DNA of 64,000 nt from JAUCQB01 sp964586235 (GCA_964586235.1 CAZPIO010000010.1:38390-102389), one strand, 5' to 3'. Shown: positions 44,862 to 53,192, counted from the first letter of the stretch. The notes: a model not told the origin generated them from the sequence alone. Numbers and translations are program-made.

Positions 44862-46058
44862 ATGAGCCAGGACCTGTTTGATGTCGCTGCCGCCGGCCAC
44901 ATCTGTTTCGATATCATTCCCCAGTTCCACGACACCGGCGCCAGGACAATCGGCGAGATTATGACCCCCGGAAAACTGGTCAACGTCGGGCCGGTCGCAA
45001 CCTCGACCGGCGGGCCGGTCTCCAACACCGGGATCGGTCTGCACATCCTGGGCATGAAAGTCCGGTTCATGACCAAGGTCGGGGACGACGCGTTCGGGGC
45101 CGCGATCATCGAGCGGCTGGCGGCCCTGGCCTCGGCCGAGGGAGTGAAGGTCGAGAAAGGCGGACACACCTCCTACACCGTCGCCCTGGCGCCGCCGCGG
45201 ATCGACCGGATCTTCCTGCACCACCCCGGCACGAACGACACGTTCGCCAGCGGCGACGTGGACTACAGTCTGGTTCGCAAGGCCCGGCATTTCCACCTGG
45301 GCTACCCCCCACTGATGAAGGCCCTGATCGCCGACCACGGCCGCGAGCTGACGGCCATCTTCCGGCAGGCGAAAGAAGCCGGGGCGACCACCTCGCTGGA
45401 CATGTCGCTGCCGGACCCCAATTCCGAGTCCAGCCGAGCCGCATGGGAACGAATCCTCAAGGACACCCTGCCCTTTGTGGATATCTTCCTGCCCAGCATC
45501 GAAGAGGCCGTGTTCATGACCCAGCGGGACCGGTTCCTGATGATGAAGGCCGAGCACGGCGGGGGCGAACTGATCGACTACTTCACCGCCCCCGACTATA
45601 CCGCCCTCGCGGACCTGTTCCTCGCCTGGGGCAGCCGGATGGTAGCCCTGAAGTCCGGGCATCGGGGCTTCTACCTCCGCACCGCCCCCCGGGCCCGCTT
45701 CGACGGCCTGGGTCGAGCCAGACCGGCAGACCCCGCCAACTGGTCGGATCGGGAGCTGTGGTGCCCCGCCTACCTGGTCGATCCGATCGCCAGCGCGACC
45801 GGCTCGGGCGACTCGTCGATCGCCGGCTTCCTGAGCGCCTTCCTCCGGGGCGAGTGCGTCGAACGCTGTCTCAAATATGCCAACACCGTCGGGAGCCTCA
45901 ACCTGACCCGACTGGACGCGATCAGCGGCCTGAAGGGATGGGACGAGACCACCCGGCTGGCCGACGACCGGTCCCGCAAGCTGATTCGATTCGAAATCAA
46001 AGAACCCGGTTGGCGGTTCGACGAGCAGTGGCTGATGTGGATCCGCAGACCAAGATAA
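44862..46058 (+). CDS. PfkB-family carbohydrate kinase
   Basis: 398 aa, ribokinase fold. The N-terminal signature is GGPVSNTGIGLHILGMKVRF. The anion-hole/catalytic motif is G-S-G-D (314-317, D317 the likely base) in GSGDSSIAGFLSAFLRG. At 398 aa it is somewhat longer than ribokinase. It likely phosphorylates fructose or a related ketose produced by the upstream isomerase; specificity is inferred from context. ATG 44862 follows GGAG at 44850-44853. It is the last plus-strand gene of the mannose cluster, and 71 bp separate it from a convergent gene. Confidence 0.85.
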   Translation: MSQDLFDVAAAGHICFDIIPQFHDTGARTIGEIMTPGKLVNVGPVATSTGGPVSNTGIGLHILGMKVRFMTKVGDDAFGAAIIERLAALASAEGVKVEKGGHTSYTVALAPPRIDRIFLHHPGTNDTFASGDVDYSLVRKARHFHLGYPPLMKALIADHGRELTAIFRQAKEAGATTSLDMSLPDPNSESSRAAWERILKDTLPFVDIFLPSIEEAVFMTQRDRFLMMKAEHGGGELIDYFTAPDYTALADLFLAWGSRMVALKSGHRGFYLRTAPRARFDGLGRARPADPANWSDRELWCPAYLVDPIASATGSGDSSIAGFLSAFLRGECVERCLKYANTVGSLNLTRLDAISGLKGWDETTRLADDRSRKLIRFEIKEPGWRFDEQWLMWIRRPR

Positions 46059-46129
46059 AGGGGACATCACTGATTATTGACAGGCGGTTTGATTCCGCGA
46101 GGGGCGGCGGCGTGCCCCCGGGTGGGGGG

Positions 46130-48127
46130 TTACTTCTTCCAGATGCAGCGGTAGTTGAAGCGGCGGTTCGGGGCACTGTCGCCGTGGGTGCACAGGGAGA
46201 TGGGCGTATCGAGTGCCGCCACGTTGTCGGCCCAGTGGAAGTCGAAGGTGAAGGCGTCGCGGCCGCCCAGCCCGAGTAGCGCCCGGGGGATGGCCAGTTC
46301 GAGCCTGTTGCCCTTCGCGGCATAAGGAACTCGCGCCGCTTCGACCCAGGCCTTCCCATCGTAGCGCAGGACTGCCGTGGCCTTCGCGTCGATGACCCGC
46401 TTATTCACCAGGAAGTCATAGCCAAACCAGCCGGTCCCGTGGTCGTTGTCCGCGTCGATCAGCAGCAGCATCCAATTCGGGTCCGTGCAGGGCGTGAGGG
46501 TATCCTTCGTCTCCGCGCAGAATCCGATATCCTTCTCGCTCACGAGGAGCTTGCAGGTCACGATGTCGTTCCGGCCCGAGTCGTCCTTGTAGTGCAGCCC
46601 GCCGTAGCCCGGGTAGTCGCGGTGAATGGTGTCGCCGATGGTGTCGCGGTACTCGACGTCGGCCTTGTCCCAATCGGTGAAGTCACCGTCGATGGTAGCG
46701 GCCAGATCGCCAGTCAACACGGGGATGGGCCGGACGCCTTTGTACCGCCGGATGTTCTGGGCCATCTGCATGTAGTAGTTGTCCGTGTAGCCACCTTTCA
46801 TGGGCTGGCAGCAGCGGTTGAACTCGCTGTTGTACTGATCGATGAAACGGTACGTGGACTCGCGGCGCATGAAGCGGAAGGTTTGCCCTTCGGCGGGATG
46901 ATATTTGCCTGCGGACCACTCGTTCCAGTCGTTGATGTAGATCATCCGCGGATTGGCCTGGATCGCTTCATCCCAACGCTGCTGGAAGTAGATGCCGTAG
47001 CCTTCGGGATGCTCGACCGTCTTGCCGAGCCACGGGACATAGGTGGGCACGGGCAGGTCGTATTCGTTCAGCTCCGGCTCGCCATGTTCGCGGGTCCAGC
47101 ACTTGCCGGTCAGACTCACGGGATGTTGCGCGGGTGTGACGGCGGCCTCTTCCTTCTGGCCGTTGTGCCGCGACACGAGCGCGTCCGGGTCCATCTGGCG
47201 CACCCTATCGTCGTCCAGCCCGTAGCCAAAGCTCCACTTATCCTCCGTCCCGACGAAGCGCTGGCCGGCCCACTCGTAGTTGCCCCACCACATGGTCCGC
47301 AGCGTGAAGAAGCCCTTCACGGCCTTGGTGTAGTCCTGGTAGAACTCCTCGGTATACTCCGGGTCGCCATAATGCGGGTGGTTCGGATCGGTCTTCGCGG
47401 CCGCGTCGTAATGCGGATTGGGATGCCGGATGCCACTGCCGTTGGAGTCTACGGTGGGGCTGCCGTTGTAGAGCAGCAGCGGCTTGCCGTCCCAGTAGTA
47501 CCAGAGGTCCTTGTACTTCCCGGCCTTGTAGATCTTCTCATAGAGGTCCTGCACGACTGTGATGGACGGGCCGTTGAAGGCCCAGAAGCAGAATTGCGGA
47601 ACCTTGTTGCCCTCGGCTTTCATCTGCTGCATCACGGGGAACAAGACGTCCCACTCGTCCCAGTAGCGCACGGCGTTGGTCACGTCCATGATGAGCACAT
47701 CCACGCCCGCGTCGGACAGCATCGACATGTCCTTGCGGATGACGTAAGGGTCCTTGCTCAGGAAATAGCCCATCTCCGGTTCGCCCCAGTGATACATGCC
47801 TTCGGTCCAGAGCGGATTCTTCGCGTCGAGGCGCGCGGCCGTGTCCTTGGCGAGGATCTTCGTCACGTCAGCGGCATAGGGACTCTTGAGGCCCGCGAAG
47901 CTGTCGCGGTGCCAGGTGATGTAGAAGATGCTCACGACGCGCGGCTGGTCCGTCTTTACGGGGCCCACGTCGGCGATGGTCAGCATGGTGCGGCCCAGCG
48001 CATCCGTGGCGACCCATGTGTCGGCATAGAGGTCGCGAAACGCGGGTTCGCCGGCGCGGGCGAGGCCTGATGCGGCAAGCAGGACGATGGTGAGGAGGGG
48101 CGCCGTGAATCTAATCATGGTCTCCAT
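46130..48127 (-). CDS. Secreted GH71/GH99-like glycoside hydrolase
   Basis: About 665 aa, with a signal peptide (FTAPLLTIVLLAASGLARAG). Residues of about 30-440 resemble GH71/99-type barrels: FYITWH at the first strand, VDVLIMDVTNAVRYWDEW, GKPLLLYNG, GFFTLRTMWWG, INDWNEWSAG carrying Asn-Asp-Trp-Asn-Glu at strand end. The C-terminal 180 residues form a beta-sandwich (TIDGDFTDWDKAD, LLLIDADNDHGTGW) of the carbohydrate-binding CBM9-like type. The start is at ATG 48127 or 48118. The frame also continues upstream, in register, to a separate strong start at 48436. It likely degrades alpha- or beta-glycans outside the cytoplasm and feeds the convergent mannose cluster. Confidence 0.8.
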   Translation of the reverse strand: METMIRFTAPLLTIVLLAASGLARAGEPAFRDLYADTWVATDALGRTMLTIADVGPVKTDQPRVVSIFYITWHRDSFAGLKSPYAADVTKILAKDTAARLDAKNPLWTEGMYHWGEPEMGYFLSKDPYVIRKDMSMLSDAGVDVLIMDVTNAVRYWDEWDVLFPVMQQMKAEGNKVPQFCFWAFNGPSITVVQDLYEKIYKAGKYKDLWYYWDGKPLLLYNGSPTVDSNGSGIRHPNPHYDAAAKTDPNHPHYGDPEYTEEFYQDYTKAVKGFFTLRTMWWGNYEWAGQRFVGTEDKWSFGYGLDDDRVRQMDPDALVSRHNGQKEEAAVTPAQHPVSLTGKCWTREHGEPELNEYDLPVPTYVPWLGKTVEHPEGYGIYFQQRWDEAIQANPRMIYINDWNEWSAGKYHPAEGQTFRFMRRESTYRFIDQYNSEFNRCCQPMKGGYTDNYYMQMAQNIRRYKGVRPIPVLTGDLAATIDGDFTDWDKADVEYRDTIGDTIHRDYPGYGGLHYKDDSGRNDIVTCKLLVSEKDIGFCAETKDTLTPCTDPNWMLLLIDADNDHGTGWFGYDFLVNKRVIDAKATAVLRYDGKAWVEAARVPYAAKGNRLELAIPRALLGLGGRDAFTFDFHWADNVAALDTPISLCTHGDSAPNRRFNYRCIWKK

Positions 48128-48436
48128 GGTGTTGCGACAAGTCGTTTGCATGGTCCAAATGCGTGAGCGCCACAAAGGCACCACGGAAGATGATTGTAAA
48201 GCCTGGGGACGCCGGTTTGAAGAGACCTCGCCAACGGCCTTGGCAACCCTCTCGACATGATCGTGCGGCTCTGTGCCCCCCTGCAACAGGAGTGAAACGA
48301 AGAGAAAGCCGCGATCTCGGTTCTGACAAATGACACAGTCATTGGCGAAGCACGCTTCGATGGCGTCGCCGACTGCCTGCCTGCTCGCCGGCTGGCACTG
48401 GATGTCCCACATTTCACACAAGTATCCTGTACTCAT
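48128..48436 (-). pseudogene. 5' part of an unrelated gene fused in frame to the GH gene
   Basis: AAAAGGAG lies 6 nt before an ATG at 48436. The frame reads MSTGYLCEMWDIQCQPASRQ, AVGDAIEACFANDCVICQNR, FLFVSLLLQGGTEPHDHVER and continues without stop into the glycosidase signal peptide. The first 70 or so residues look like a small cysteine-containing protein; the last 30 look non-coding. It is probably a truncated gene whose start now drives, or read through into, the hydrolase. Confidence 0.45.
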
Positions 48437-48559
48437 ATCTTTTCTCCTTTTCAATATTCTCTGCTTCCTTCTTAATACAAATAGACGATATCTTCTATCC
48501 AGAGTCAAATCTGTTCAAAAAAAGACTCCGGCTTTTCTCAATCCAGGCAGGAGGCGGAC

Positions 48560-48781
48560 ATGTGTCGATCACCGCCAGACCCCACTCGTTTAGATACAGC
48601 GTTCTCCCGTGGACGGGTGCCTGGGTCTGAAGGAATACATGGATCAGGTAAAAGAACACGAAGAACGAGTGACAGCGACAGCGGCGTCAATGTGAGCCAC
48701 GCGGGAGTCACTCATTCAGATGACTTCGTCGGGGGTGACAGCCCGTGTCGGGGCCACATCCGTCTGGATTCTCTGGGCTAA
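48560..48781 (+). CDS. Possible small hypothetical protein (73 aa)
   Basis: The frame has AGGAGGCGG just before ATG and encodes a Ser/Arg/Asp-rich, low-complexity product (MCRSPPDPTRLDTAFSRG; TRRTSDSDSG). It overlaps the stop of the convergent recombinase gene by 4 bp. The ribosome binding site is good but the composition is unconvincing. No family is recognised. Confidence 0.25.
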   Translation: MCRSPPDPTRLDTAFSRGRVPGSEGIHGSGKRTRRTSDSDSGVNVSHAGVTHSDDFVGGDSPCRGHIRLDSLG

Positions 48782-49380
48782 CTGAGCCGGCGGTTGACCA
48801 CGGCCCTCAAATCATCCACCGTTGCGTGGGAATAGACCATCGTGGATCGCACATCCTGATGCCGCATCAGGGCCTTGGCTTCATGCAGGCGGGCTCCTCG
48901 CTTGAACAGGTCGGTGCAGAAAAAATGTCGAAATGAGTGCGCCGATTTGCCATCAAGGCCATACCGACTCAGGAGCATCCGCATCTTCTTGGAAATCTTG
49001 TTTGAGTTGTAAGGCGAACCCGTCTTGGTCAGGAACAACTGGTGGAGGACCGTCGCATTCCGAATAGCGGGTCGGACCTCACGGACATAACGACGGATCA
49101 CCCGCAAACTCGCAGCATCCAGGGGAATGGTCCCTTTGGAGTCCCACTTGGCGTCCGTGATGGTCACCAGACCTGACTTCAGGTCAATCCAATTGGACTG
49201 TGCAGGGTCGAGGCTGACGGAGGCGATCTCGCCCGCACGACATCCCGTCGCCCAGGCAAAGACGACGAGGGCATGATCCACCTGATCGATCAGCCGACCA
49301 CCCCTCGCCTTCCGCCGAAGCTCGCTGAGCAGCTCCCGCATTTCCCCTTCCGCGAAAAACCGTTTTGCTGACCTGGGCAT
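48778..49380 (-). CDS. Compact tyrosine recombinase (catalytic domain only)
   Basis: 200 aa, about half the usual integrase length: it lacks the N-terminal core-binding domain. All catalytic residues are present: R48 (TGCRAGEI), a beta-hairpin Lys (K79 or K82), H148-x2-R151-H152 (HSFRHFF), H174 (LMRHQD) and Y183 (MVYSH). Start ATG 49380 or the GTG one codon upstream, with GAGGTG before it. It is the last gene of the right-end operon, 123 bp after the HTH gene. It may act with the left integrase, resolve dimers, or carry out a separate reaction with a DNA-binding partner supplied in trans. Confidence 0.88.
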   Translation of the reverse strand: MPRSAKRFFAEGEMRELLSELRRKARGGRLIDQVDHALVVFAWATGCRAGEIASVSLDPAQSNWIDLKSGLVTITDAKWDSKGTIPLDAASLRVIRRYVREVRPAIRNATVLHQLFLTKTGSPYNSNKISKKMRMLLSRYGLDGKSAHSFRHFFCTDLFKRGARLHEAKALMRHQDVRSTMVYSHATVDDLRAVVNRRLS

Positions 49381-49503
49381 CACTCACCTCGCAACTGGCA
49401 CAAAACCCTCAAATCGCGACTCTCACAAACCGCCTTGGCGCTATCGCCAGGGGCGTCGTCGGAGCCCCAACTGGCATAGTTGTGCCCAAGTATGCCAGTT
49501 CCG

Positions 49504-49962
49504 TTATTGCATAAGCCGCTGGGCCAGTTCTGGGATCGCCGCCGTCAAGTCGGGTCGCTCCTGCCCAAACGCCTCGGCCACGACCGCCTGAAGTTTGTCG
49601 GACTTGAGCAGATCCTCGGGGATACCGACCTGTCGCAGACCTTCCGCCAGATCCGCCAGGTAGCCATCGACCACAGCGGCAGGCTGCACACGACGAGACC
49701 GCTGTTTTCCAGACCCGCTCTTGGGTTTTCGTCGGTAGAACAGGATCTCCTCGCCGTTCTGGCCAACGCCGGCTTTCAGGATGCCGGCGATGGCAGACAG
49801 AAGGTCATAGTCGAAGTACGGCCTGCCCTTGGCCGTCCGTTTCGGCGGCGGGAAGACGCCTCGCCGGACCAGGCGACGGAAATGGGCGGGATGCATGTTG
49901 ACCAGTTCTGCCGCGCCGACCACCGCGATCCGGGCTCCATTCAATTCGTTCGGTATTCTCAT
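49504..49962 (-). CDS. Excisionase-like helix-turn-helix protein
   Basis: 152 aa. Residues of about 14-50 form a MerR/AlpA-type winged helix (AAELVNMHPAHFRRLVRRGV, FPPPKRTAKGRPYFDYD), the fold used by excisionases and phage regulators. The middle is basic (YRRKPKSGSGKQRSRR), and the C-terminal part is acidic and helical. Start ATG, with AGGAG 9 nt upstream; it overlaps the stop of the preceding 74-aa frame as TAATG. It sits between the RuvB-like ATPase and the compact recombinase, so a role in directing excision or binding the phased repeats beside it is likely. Confidence 0.7.
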   Translation of the reverse strand: MRIPNELNGARIAVVGAAELVNMHPAHFRRLVRRGVFPPPKRTAKGRPYFDYDLLSAIAGILKAGVGQNGEEILFYRRKPKSGSGKQRSRRVQPAAVVDGYLADLAEGLRQVGIPEDLLKSDKLQAVVAEAFGQERPDLTAAIPELAQRLMQ

Positions 49963-50186
49963 TATGTCGTGCTCCTGAAAAGCTCGCTGAAAGAACGCTC
50001 AATGAGCATGGATAGCGTCAAGATTGCTCGTGGAATGCTCGTCAAATGCTCGGGTCTCCGAGGGTCGTCGGTCATCAAATGCTCGCCAAATGCGCCACTT
50101 CTGGCTTCACCGCGATGCTCGAAATGAGTCGGAAATGCTCTGCTAATGACCATGAAATGCTCATCCTTTGCTCGCAAAAAACGCAT
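49962..50186 (-). CDS. Possible 74-aa protein coupled to neighbours
   Basis: ATG 50186 lies one base after the RuvB-like stop, and the TAA overlaps the HTH start (TAATG), which is classic operon packing. The product (MRFLRAKDEHFMVISRAFPT, FGEHLMTDDPRRPEHL) is unlike known families. The same DNA holds repeats with an 11-bp period, which is not a multiple of three, so either the protein or the repeats may be the selected feature. Confidence is limited. Confidence 0.4.
   Translation of the reverse strand: MRFLRAKDEHFMVISRAFPTHFEHRGEARSGAFGEHLMTDDPRRPEHLTSIPRAILTLSMLIERSFSELFRSTT
50002..50173. repeat. 11-bp phased ATGCTC repeats (iteron-like)
   Basis: ATGCTC cores lie at 50035, 50046, 50079, 50115, 50135 and 50157. 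Near-matches lie at 50002, 50024, 50090, 50124, 50146 and 50168. Most spacings are 11 bp or multiples (11, 33, 11; then 11, 11, 11, 11), with one phase shift near 50100-50124. Full units look like nnAAATGCTCG. About one helical turn per repeat would place all sites on one face of the DNA, as in iterons or operator arrays. The array lies between the RuvB-like and HTH genes. Confidence 0.65.
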
Positions 50187-50187
50187 C

Positions 50188-51135
50188 CTACGCCGACTTC
50201 TCCACCCGTTGAAGATGTTCAATCCCGACTTCTGTTATTCGTCTGCCACCGGTCCCGATGGTCACCAGTCCCAGACGAACCAGCGTCGGCTCCAGCACGT
50301 CGGTGACCGTGGCCACTTCGACGCCCAGAGCCAGAGACAACGAGCGGGCCGACACAGGTCGAGGATCCACAGCGGCCAGAGTCTGGAGAATCTGACGGTG
50401 ATCCCTGCGCAGACCGAGACCGTCGATGCCCTCCAATTGCATAGCGATCTCCAGCTCGGAGATCATCGCTGTCGTCAGACTCCTGGCTTGCGCGACATCA
50501 CGGACTCGTTCCGCGTGCCGCAGGGCAATGCGCGGAATACCCAGGGCTCGCTCTGCGATTCCCTGGCAGACGGCGCCGTCAAAGGTGACACCCAGATTCT
50601 CCGCCATACGACTGACGATCTGTCTCAAATCGGCTACTTCGTAAAAGTCGAAGTTGAAATGAAGACCGAACCGTTGCCGAAGCGGCCCGCTGATGGCGTC
50701 GGGTTTCGTTGTGGCGGCGATCAGAGTGAAGGGAGGAACAGGCACACGGATGGGCGCACAATTCCGCGCGATGCTGACGTTGAGAACGCCGTCTTCCAGC
50801 ACCAACAACAACTCTTCGGCGGCCAGTTTCCCGACTCCGTGAAACTCATCGACAAACAGAAGGGAATGTGGCTTGAGCCTGACGATAACGTTCCGCAGAT
50901 CGGAAGCGCCGACCAGGCACTGGCCGGTCGTCGAGACCAAAGGGCAAAACATCTCGTTAGCCAGGATTGTCGCAAAAGTGCTCTTGCCGAGCCCCCCGCC
51001 CGAAGATGTCAGGACAACATGCGGCAGCGGTTCGCCTCGCTGAAGAGCGGCACCAATGGCAATGCGTGCCTTCCTCTTCAGGGCTTCCTGGCCGATCAAC
51101 TCGTCCAGCGTCTGTGGTCTGGTTGTGACGGTCAT
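50188..51135 (-). CDS. RuvB-like AAA+ ATPase
   Basis: 315 aa, closely patterned on the Holliday-junction motor RuvB. It has the N-terminal LDELIGQEALK, Walker A GGGLGKST (46-53; RuvB normally GPPGLGKT), Walker B LLFVDEFHG (D96, E97), sensor 1 LIAATTKPD, arginine finger PLRQRFG, and a C-terminal winged helix (GLGLRRDHRQIL, VATVTDVLEPTLVRLGLV). It is shorter than chromosomal RuvB, and no RuvA or RuvC is nearby. It starts 3 bp after the 46-aa gene. It presumably remodels DNA junctions or loads replication/recombination proteins for the element; the partner is unknown. Confidence 0.85.
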   Translation of the reverse strand: MTVTTRPQTLDELIGQEALKRKARIAIGAALQRGEPLPHVVLTSSGGGLGKSTFATILANEMFCPLVSTTGQCLVGASDLRNVIVRLKPHSLLFVDEFHGVGKLAAEELLLVLEDGVLNVSIARNCAPIRVPVPPFTLIAATTKPDAISGPLRQRFGLHFNFDFYEVADLRQIVSRMAENLGVTFDGAVCQGIAERALGIPRIALRHAERVRDVAQARSLTTAMISELEIAMQLEGIDGLGLRRDHRQILQTLAAVDPRPVSARSLSLALGVEVATVTDVLEPTLVRLGLVTIGTGGRRITEVGIEHLQRVEKSA

Positions 51136-51138
51136 TGC

Positions 51139-51279
51139 TTAAACCCTGGTGATCGCATAGATCCTGGCACCCGCGTATTTCGCCAGAACCGCCTGGCGAG
51201 CCGCACCTGATCCGCAACATGTGATGCGTTCGGCGTAGTAGCACCCGCGGAACATGAATCGCACCTCATACGTAGCCAA
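51139..51279 (-). CDS. Small Cys-containing protein (46 aa)
   Basis: TTG 51279 follows GGGAGG by 6 nt. The product reads TYEVRFMFRGCYYAERITCC, then a helix ARQAVLAKYAGARIYAITRV. Its stop lies 3 bp before the ATG of the RuvB-like gene, so they are translated from one mRNA. Three cysteines near the centre could bind metal. It leads the right-end operon. The 250 bp upstream (51280-51527) hold no gene and should contain the operon promoter. Confidence 0.6.
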   Translation of the reverse strand: MATYEVRFMFRGCYYAERITCCGSGAARQAVLAKYAGARIYAITRV

Positions 51280-51527
51280 GGAGAACCTCCCTTTCTGCTT
51301 GCAGATAATCTGTTGGGCACAGCATCGCTTGCCTGAATTTGTTGCCGAACCTGTCGTCGGGGTTCAGGCAACCTGCGTCTCGCCCCGTGCCAATCCCTGA
51401 ACACAATAGAGCCACTCGGATAATCTGGGAGCGTTCCGTCTATTCGAGCGTTTTTATCTACATCTGGCCCTGTCCGACGCGTTTATCTGGACGAGTGGAG
51501 ACATCGGGCACACACGTATGCTTCTCT

Positions 51528-52115
51528 TTAGATCGCACTCTGCTGATCGGTCGACTGACGCCTCGCATGAAGGAATCGTCGCCTCTTGGGTCCGTGGGCG
51601 ACTATCGCCACGTTCGCGGCCTGTGGACGCCGGCTACCGCAGCACAAGCGACACTTCTCGCAAGTCGTCCGCTTGCCTGCCTCTGCCGACGCGGGACACA
51701 CAATCTCCCCTGGCAGGAGCGGCTGGTCGGCCGTCCGTACTCGAAAAGTCCGCCAGCCAAGTCGCTGTGCTTCCCGCTGCTCTTCCTCGGTGTCGCAGGA
51801 AGCCATCAGGAACCGACGGTACCGCCAGTCGCACTGCCTCCACATGTGCGTGTAGCCCGTCAGACTGCTGGCCATTTGGAGCAATGCTCGCCAGACACGG
51901 TGAGGGACGGCGGCGGGGTCGCCATACGTGCCGATCCTGACCGCTCGTCCCTCTAGACCGCTCAAAACATCGGAAGTGATCTGTGGATAGAGACCGCGTC
52001 TGTAAGCGTAGTAGACGCTCGTCGGTGCCCAGGCCGCATTGACGTAACAGCTATTGAGTTTGAGCAGTCGATGGATACACGAGCCGCAGATTGAGGCGTC
52101 CGCTCCCGTCAACAC
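51528..52115 (-). CDS. DUF7227-like phage/plasmid protein
   Basis: About 195 aa. It shows SICGSCIHR, SCYVN, a YRRGLYP motif, VRIGTYGDPAAVP, TGYTHMWR, RFLMASCDTEEEQREAQ, GWRTFRVR, PGEIVCPAS, TTCEKCRLCCG and VAIVAHG. This order is what I associate with the DUF7227 family common in phages and plasmids. The two Cys clusters suggest zinc binding. The GTG at 52115 is a weak start, and in-frame homology-like residues continue to a stop near 52150, so the N-terminus may have been trimmed at the element border 68 bp away. It is the outermost gene at the right junction, reading inward. Function is unknown. Confidence 0.65.
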   Translation of the reverse strand: MLTGADASICGSCIHRLLKLNSCYVNAAWAPTSVYYAYRRGLYPQITSDVLSGLEGRAVRIGTYGDPAAVPHRVWRALLQMASSLTGYTHMWRQCDWRYRRFLMASCDTEEEQREAQRLGWRTFRVRTADQPLLPGEIVCPASAEAGKRTTCEKCRLCCGSRRPQAANVAIVAHGPKRRRFLHARRQSTDQQSAI

Positions 52116-52182
52116 GGCCTTCGCTGGCGGGCAGTCGACAGGTTGCTAAATCGTTTTATCTCATTCAATTCACTGGCTCTGC

Positions 52183-52208
52183 CTGGTTCAAGTCCAGTAT
52201 CGCCCAAT
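52183..52208 (+). repeat. Right attachment site (attR)
   Basis: Exact 26-bp copy of 132-157 (tRNA-Val T arm and acceptor 3' strand). The bases before it do not continue the tRNA, so this is a displaced tRNA end, not a gene. Just inside, GTTTTATC (52153-52160) is the inverse of GATAAAAC (170-177) just inside attL, a possible integrase arm site. Confidence 0.88.
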
Positions 52209-52262
52209 TCCCGAGCTTATTGATGTTGAAAGGTGCACGTCACACCTGGCGGGGCGAGGGGA

Positions 52263-53150
52263 TCACCTGTCCGCTTGGGGCAGAGACAGTAATTGGCGCC
52301 GGGAATCGCGAGCCTCGCGACGGATCGCTTCCACCTGTTCGTCGGTCAGATCGTGGAATCGCTTTTGCCCTCTGAGGTATTCGGCTATGTCGCCGGTTGG
52401 CTCGCCGCGACTGGGTGCGGACAGCCGCAGTCGCCCTCCTTCGATCTCACAGAGCGTGAACATGCCCGATCGCACCGCTTGCCGCCCGACCTCAATCGTG
52501 TTCTCGGGCTCATATCCCCAACCCGGCGGGCAGGGGCAGAGAACATGGATGTAACGGGTCCCGCGGATCTGCCGGGCCCTGGCGAATTTGGCGTGAAGGT
52601 CTTGCGGGTAGGCGGCGCAAGCGGTGGCGATGTAGGGGATCCGGTGCGCGGCCATGATCATGATCATATCCTTCTTGGGCTCGGCCTTGCCCGAGCCCGG
52701 CGTGGTGGACGTTCGCACGCCTTGAGGAGTCGCGCCACTTCGCTGTGTGCCGGTGTTCATGTAGGCTTCGTTGTCGTAGCAGACGTGGATGAAGTTGGTG
52801 TTCCGTTCGGCCGCCCCTGACAGGGCCTGCAGACCGATATCGGCGGTGGCTCCGTCGCCGGCCCAGCCTACAACGGTGACGTCCTCACGCCCCTGAGCTT
52901 CGAGGGCCGCAACCACGCCGGAAGCACAGGCGGCAGTGGTTTCGAACGCGGTGTGAATCACGGGGACCCGGACCGACGTGCGCGGGTACATCCCGTGGAA
53001 GACGGTCGCACAGCCGGCCGGCACCACGACGATGGTCTTTGGGCCGAGGGCCTTGATCGCATACCGGTAGGCGAGGGTCGCCCCGCAACCGGCGCAGGCC
53101 CGGTGACCGGCAAGCAGGTACTCCTCCTGGGGCAGATCCGAGAGCTTCAT
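52263..53150 (-). CDS. porB: 2-oxoacid:ferredoxin oxidoreductase beta subunit
   Basis: 295 aa, the TPP-binding subunit of pyruvate/2-ketoacid:ferredoxin oxidoreductase, which oxidatively decarboxylates a 2-oxoacid to an acyl-CoA with reduction of ferredoxin. It shows the Fe-S ligands C19-x2-C22 and C47 and the TPP motif GDG (98-100) ... YDNEAY (125-130). The C-terminal tail (DLTDEQVEAIRREARDS) is normal. It is the last gene of a four-gene minus-strand operon, 42 bp after the alpha gene. Start ATG. It is the first chromosomal gene beyond attR. Confidence 0.93.
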   Translation of the reverse strand: MKLSDLPQEEYLLAGHRACAGCGATLAYRYAIKALGPKTIVVVPAGCATVFHGMYPRTSVRVPVIHTAFETTAACASGVVAALEAQGREDVTVVGWAGDGATADIGLQALSGAAERNTNFIHVCYDNEAYMNTGTQRSGATPQGVRTSTTPGSGKAEPKKDMIMIMAAHRIPYIATACAAYPQDLHAKFARARQIRGTRYIHVLCPCPPGWGYEPENTIEVGRQAVRSGMFTLCEIEGGRLRLSAPSRGEPTGDIAEYLRGQKRFHDLTDEQVEAIRREARDSRRQLLSLPQADR

Positions 53151-53192
53151 GTCACTGGCAAGTCTCCCGACACGTCGTATCCCGCGGCTTTG

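Noticed and set aside
46439..48070. A 543-codon open frame on the plus strand opposite the secreted hydrolase
   Set aside because: It mirrors the codon pattern of the real minus-strand gene in GC-rich DNA, has no ribosome binding site and shows no domain motifs.
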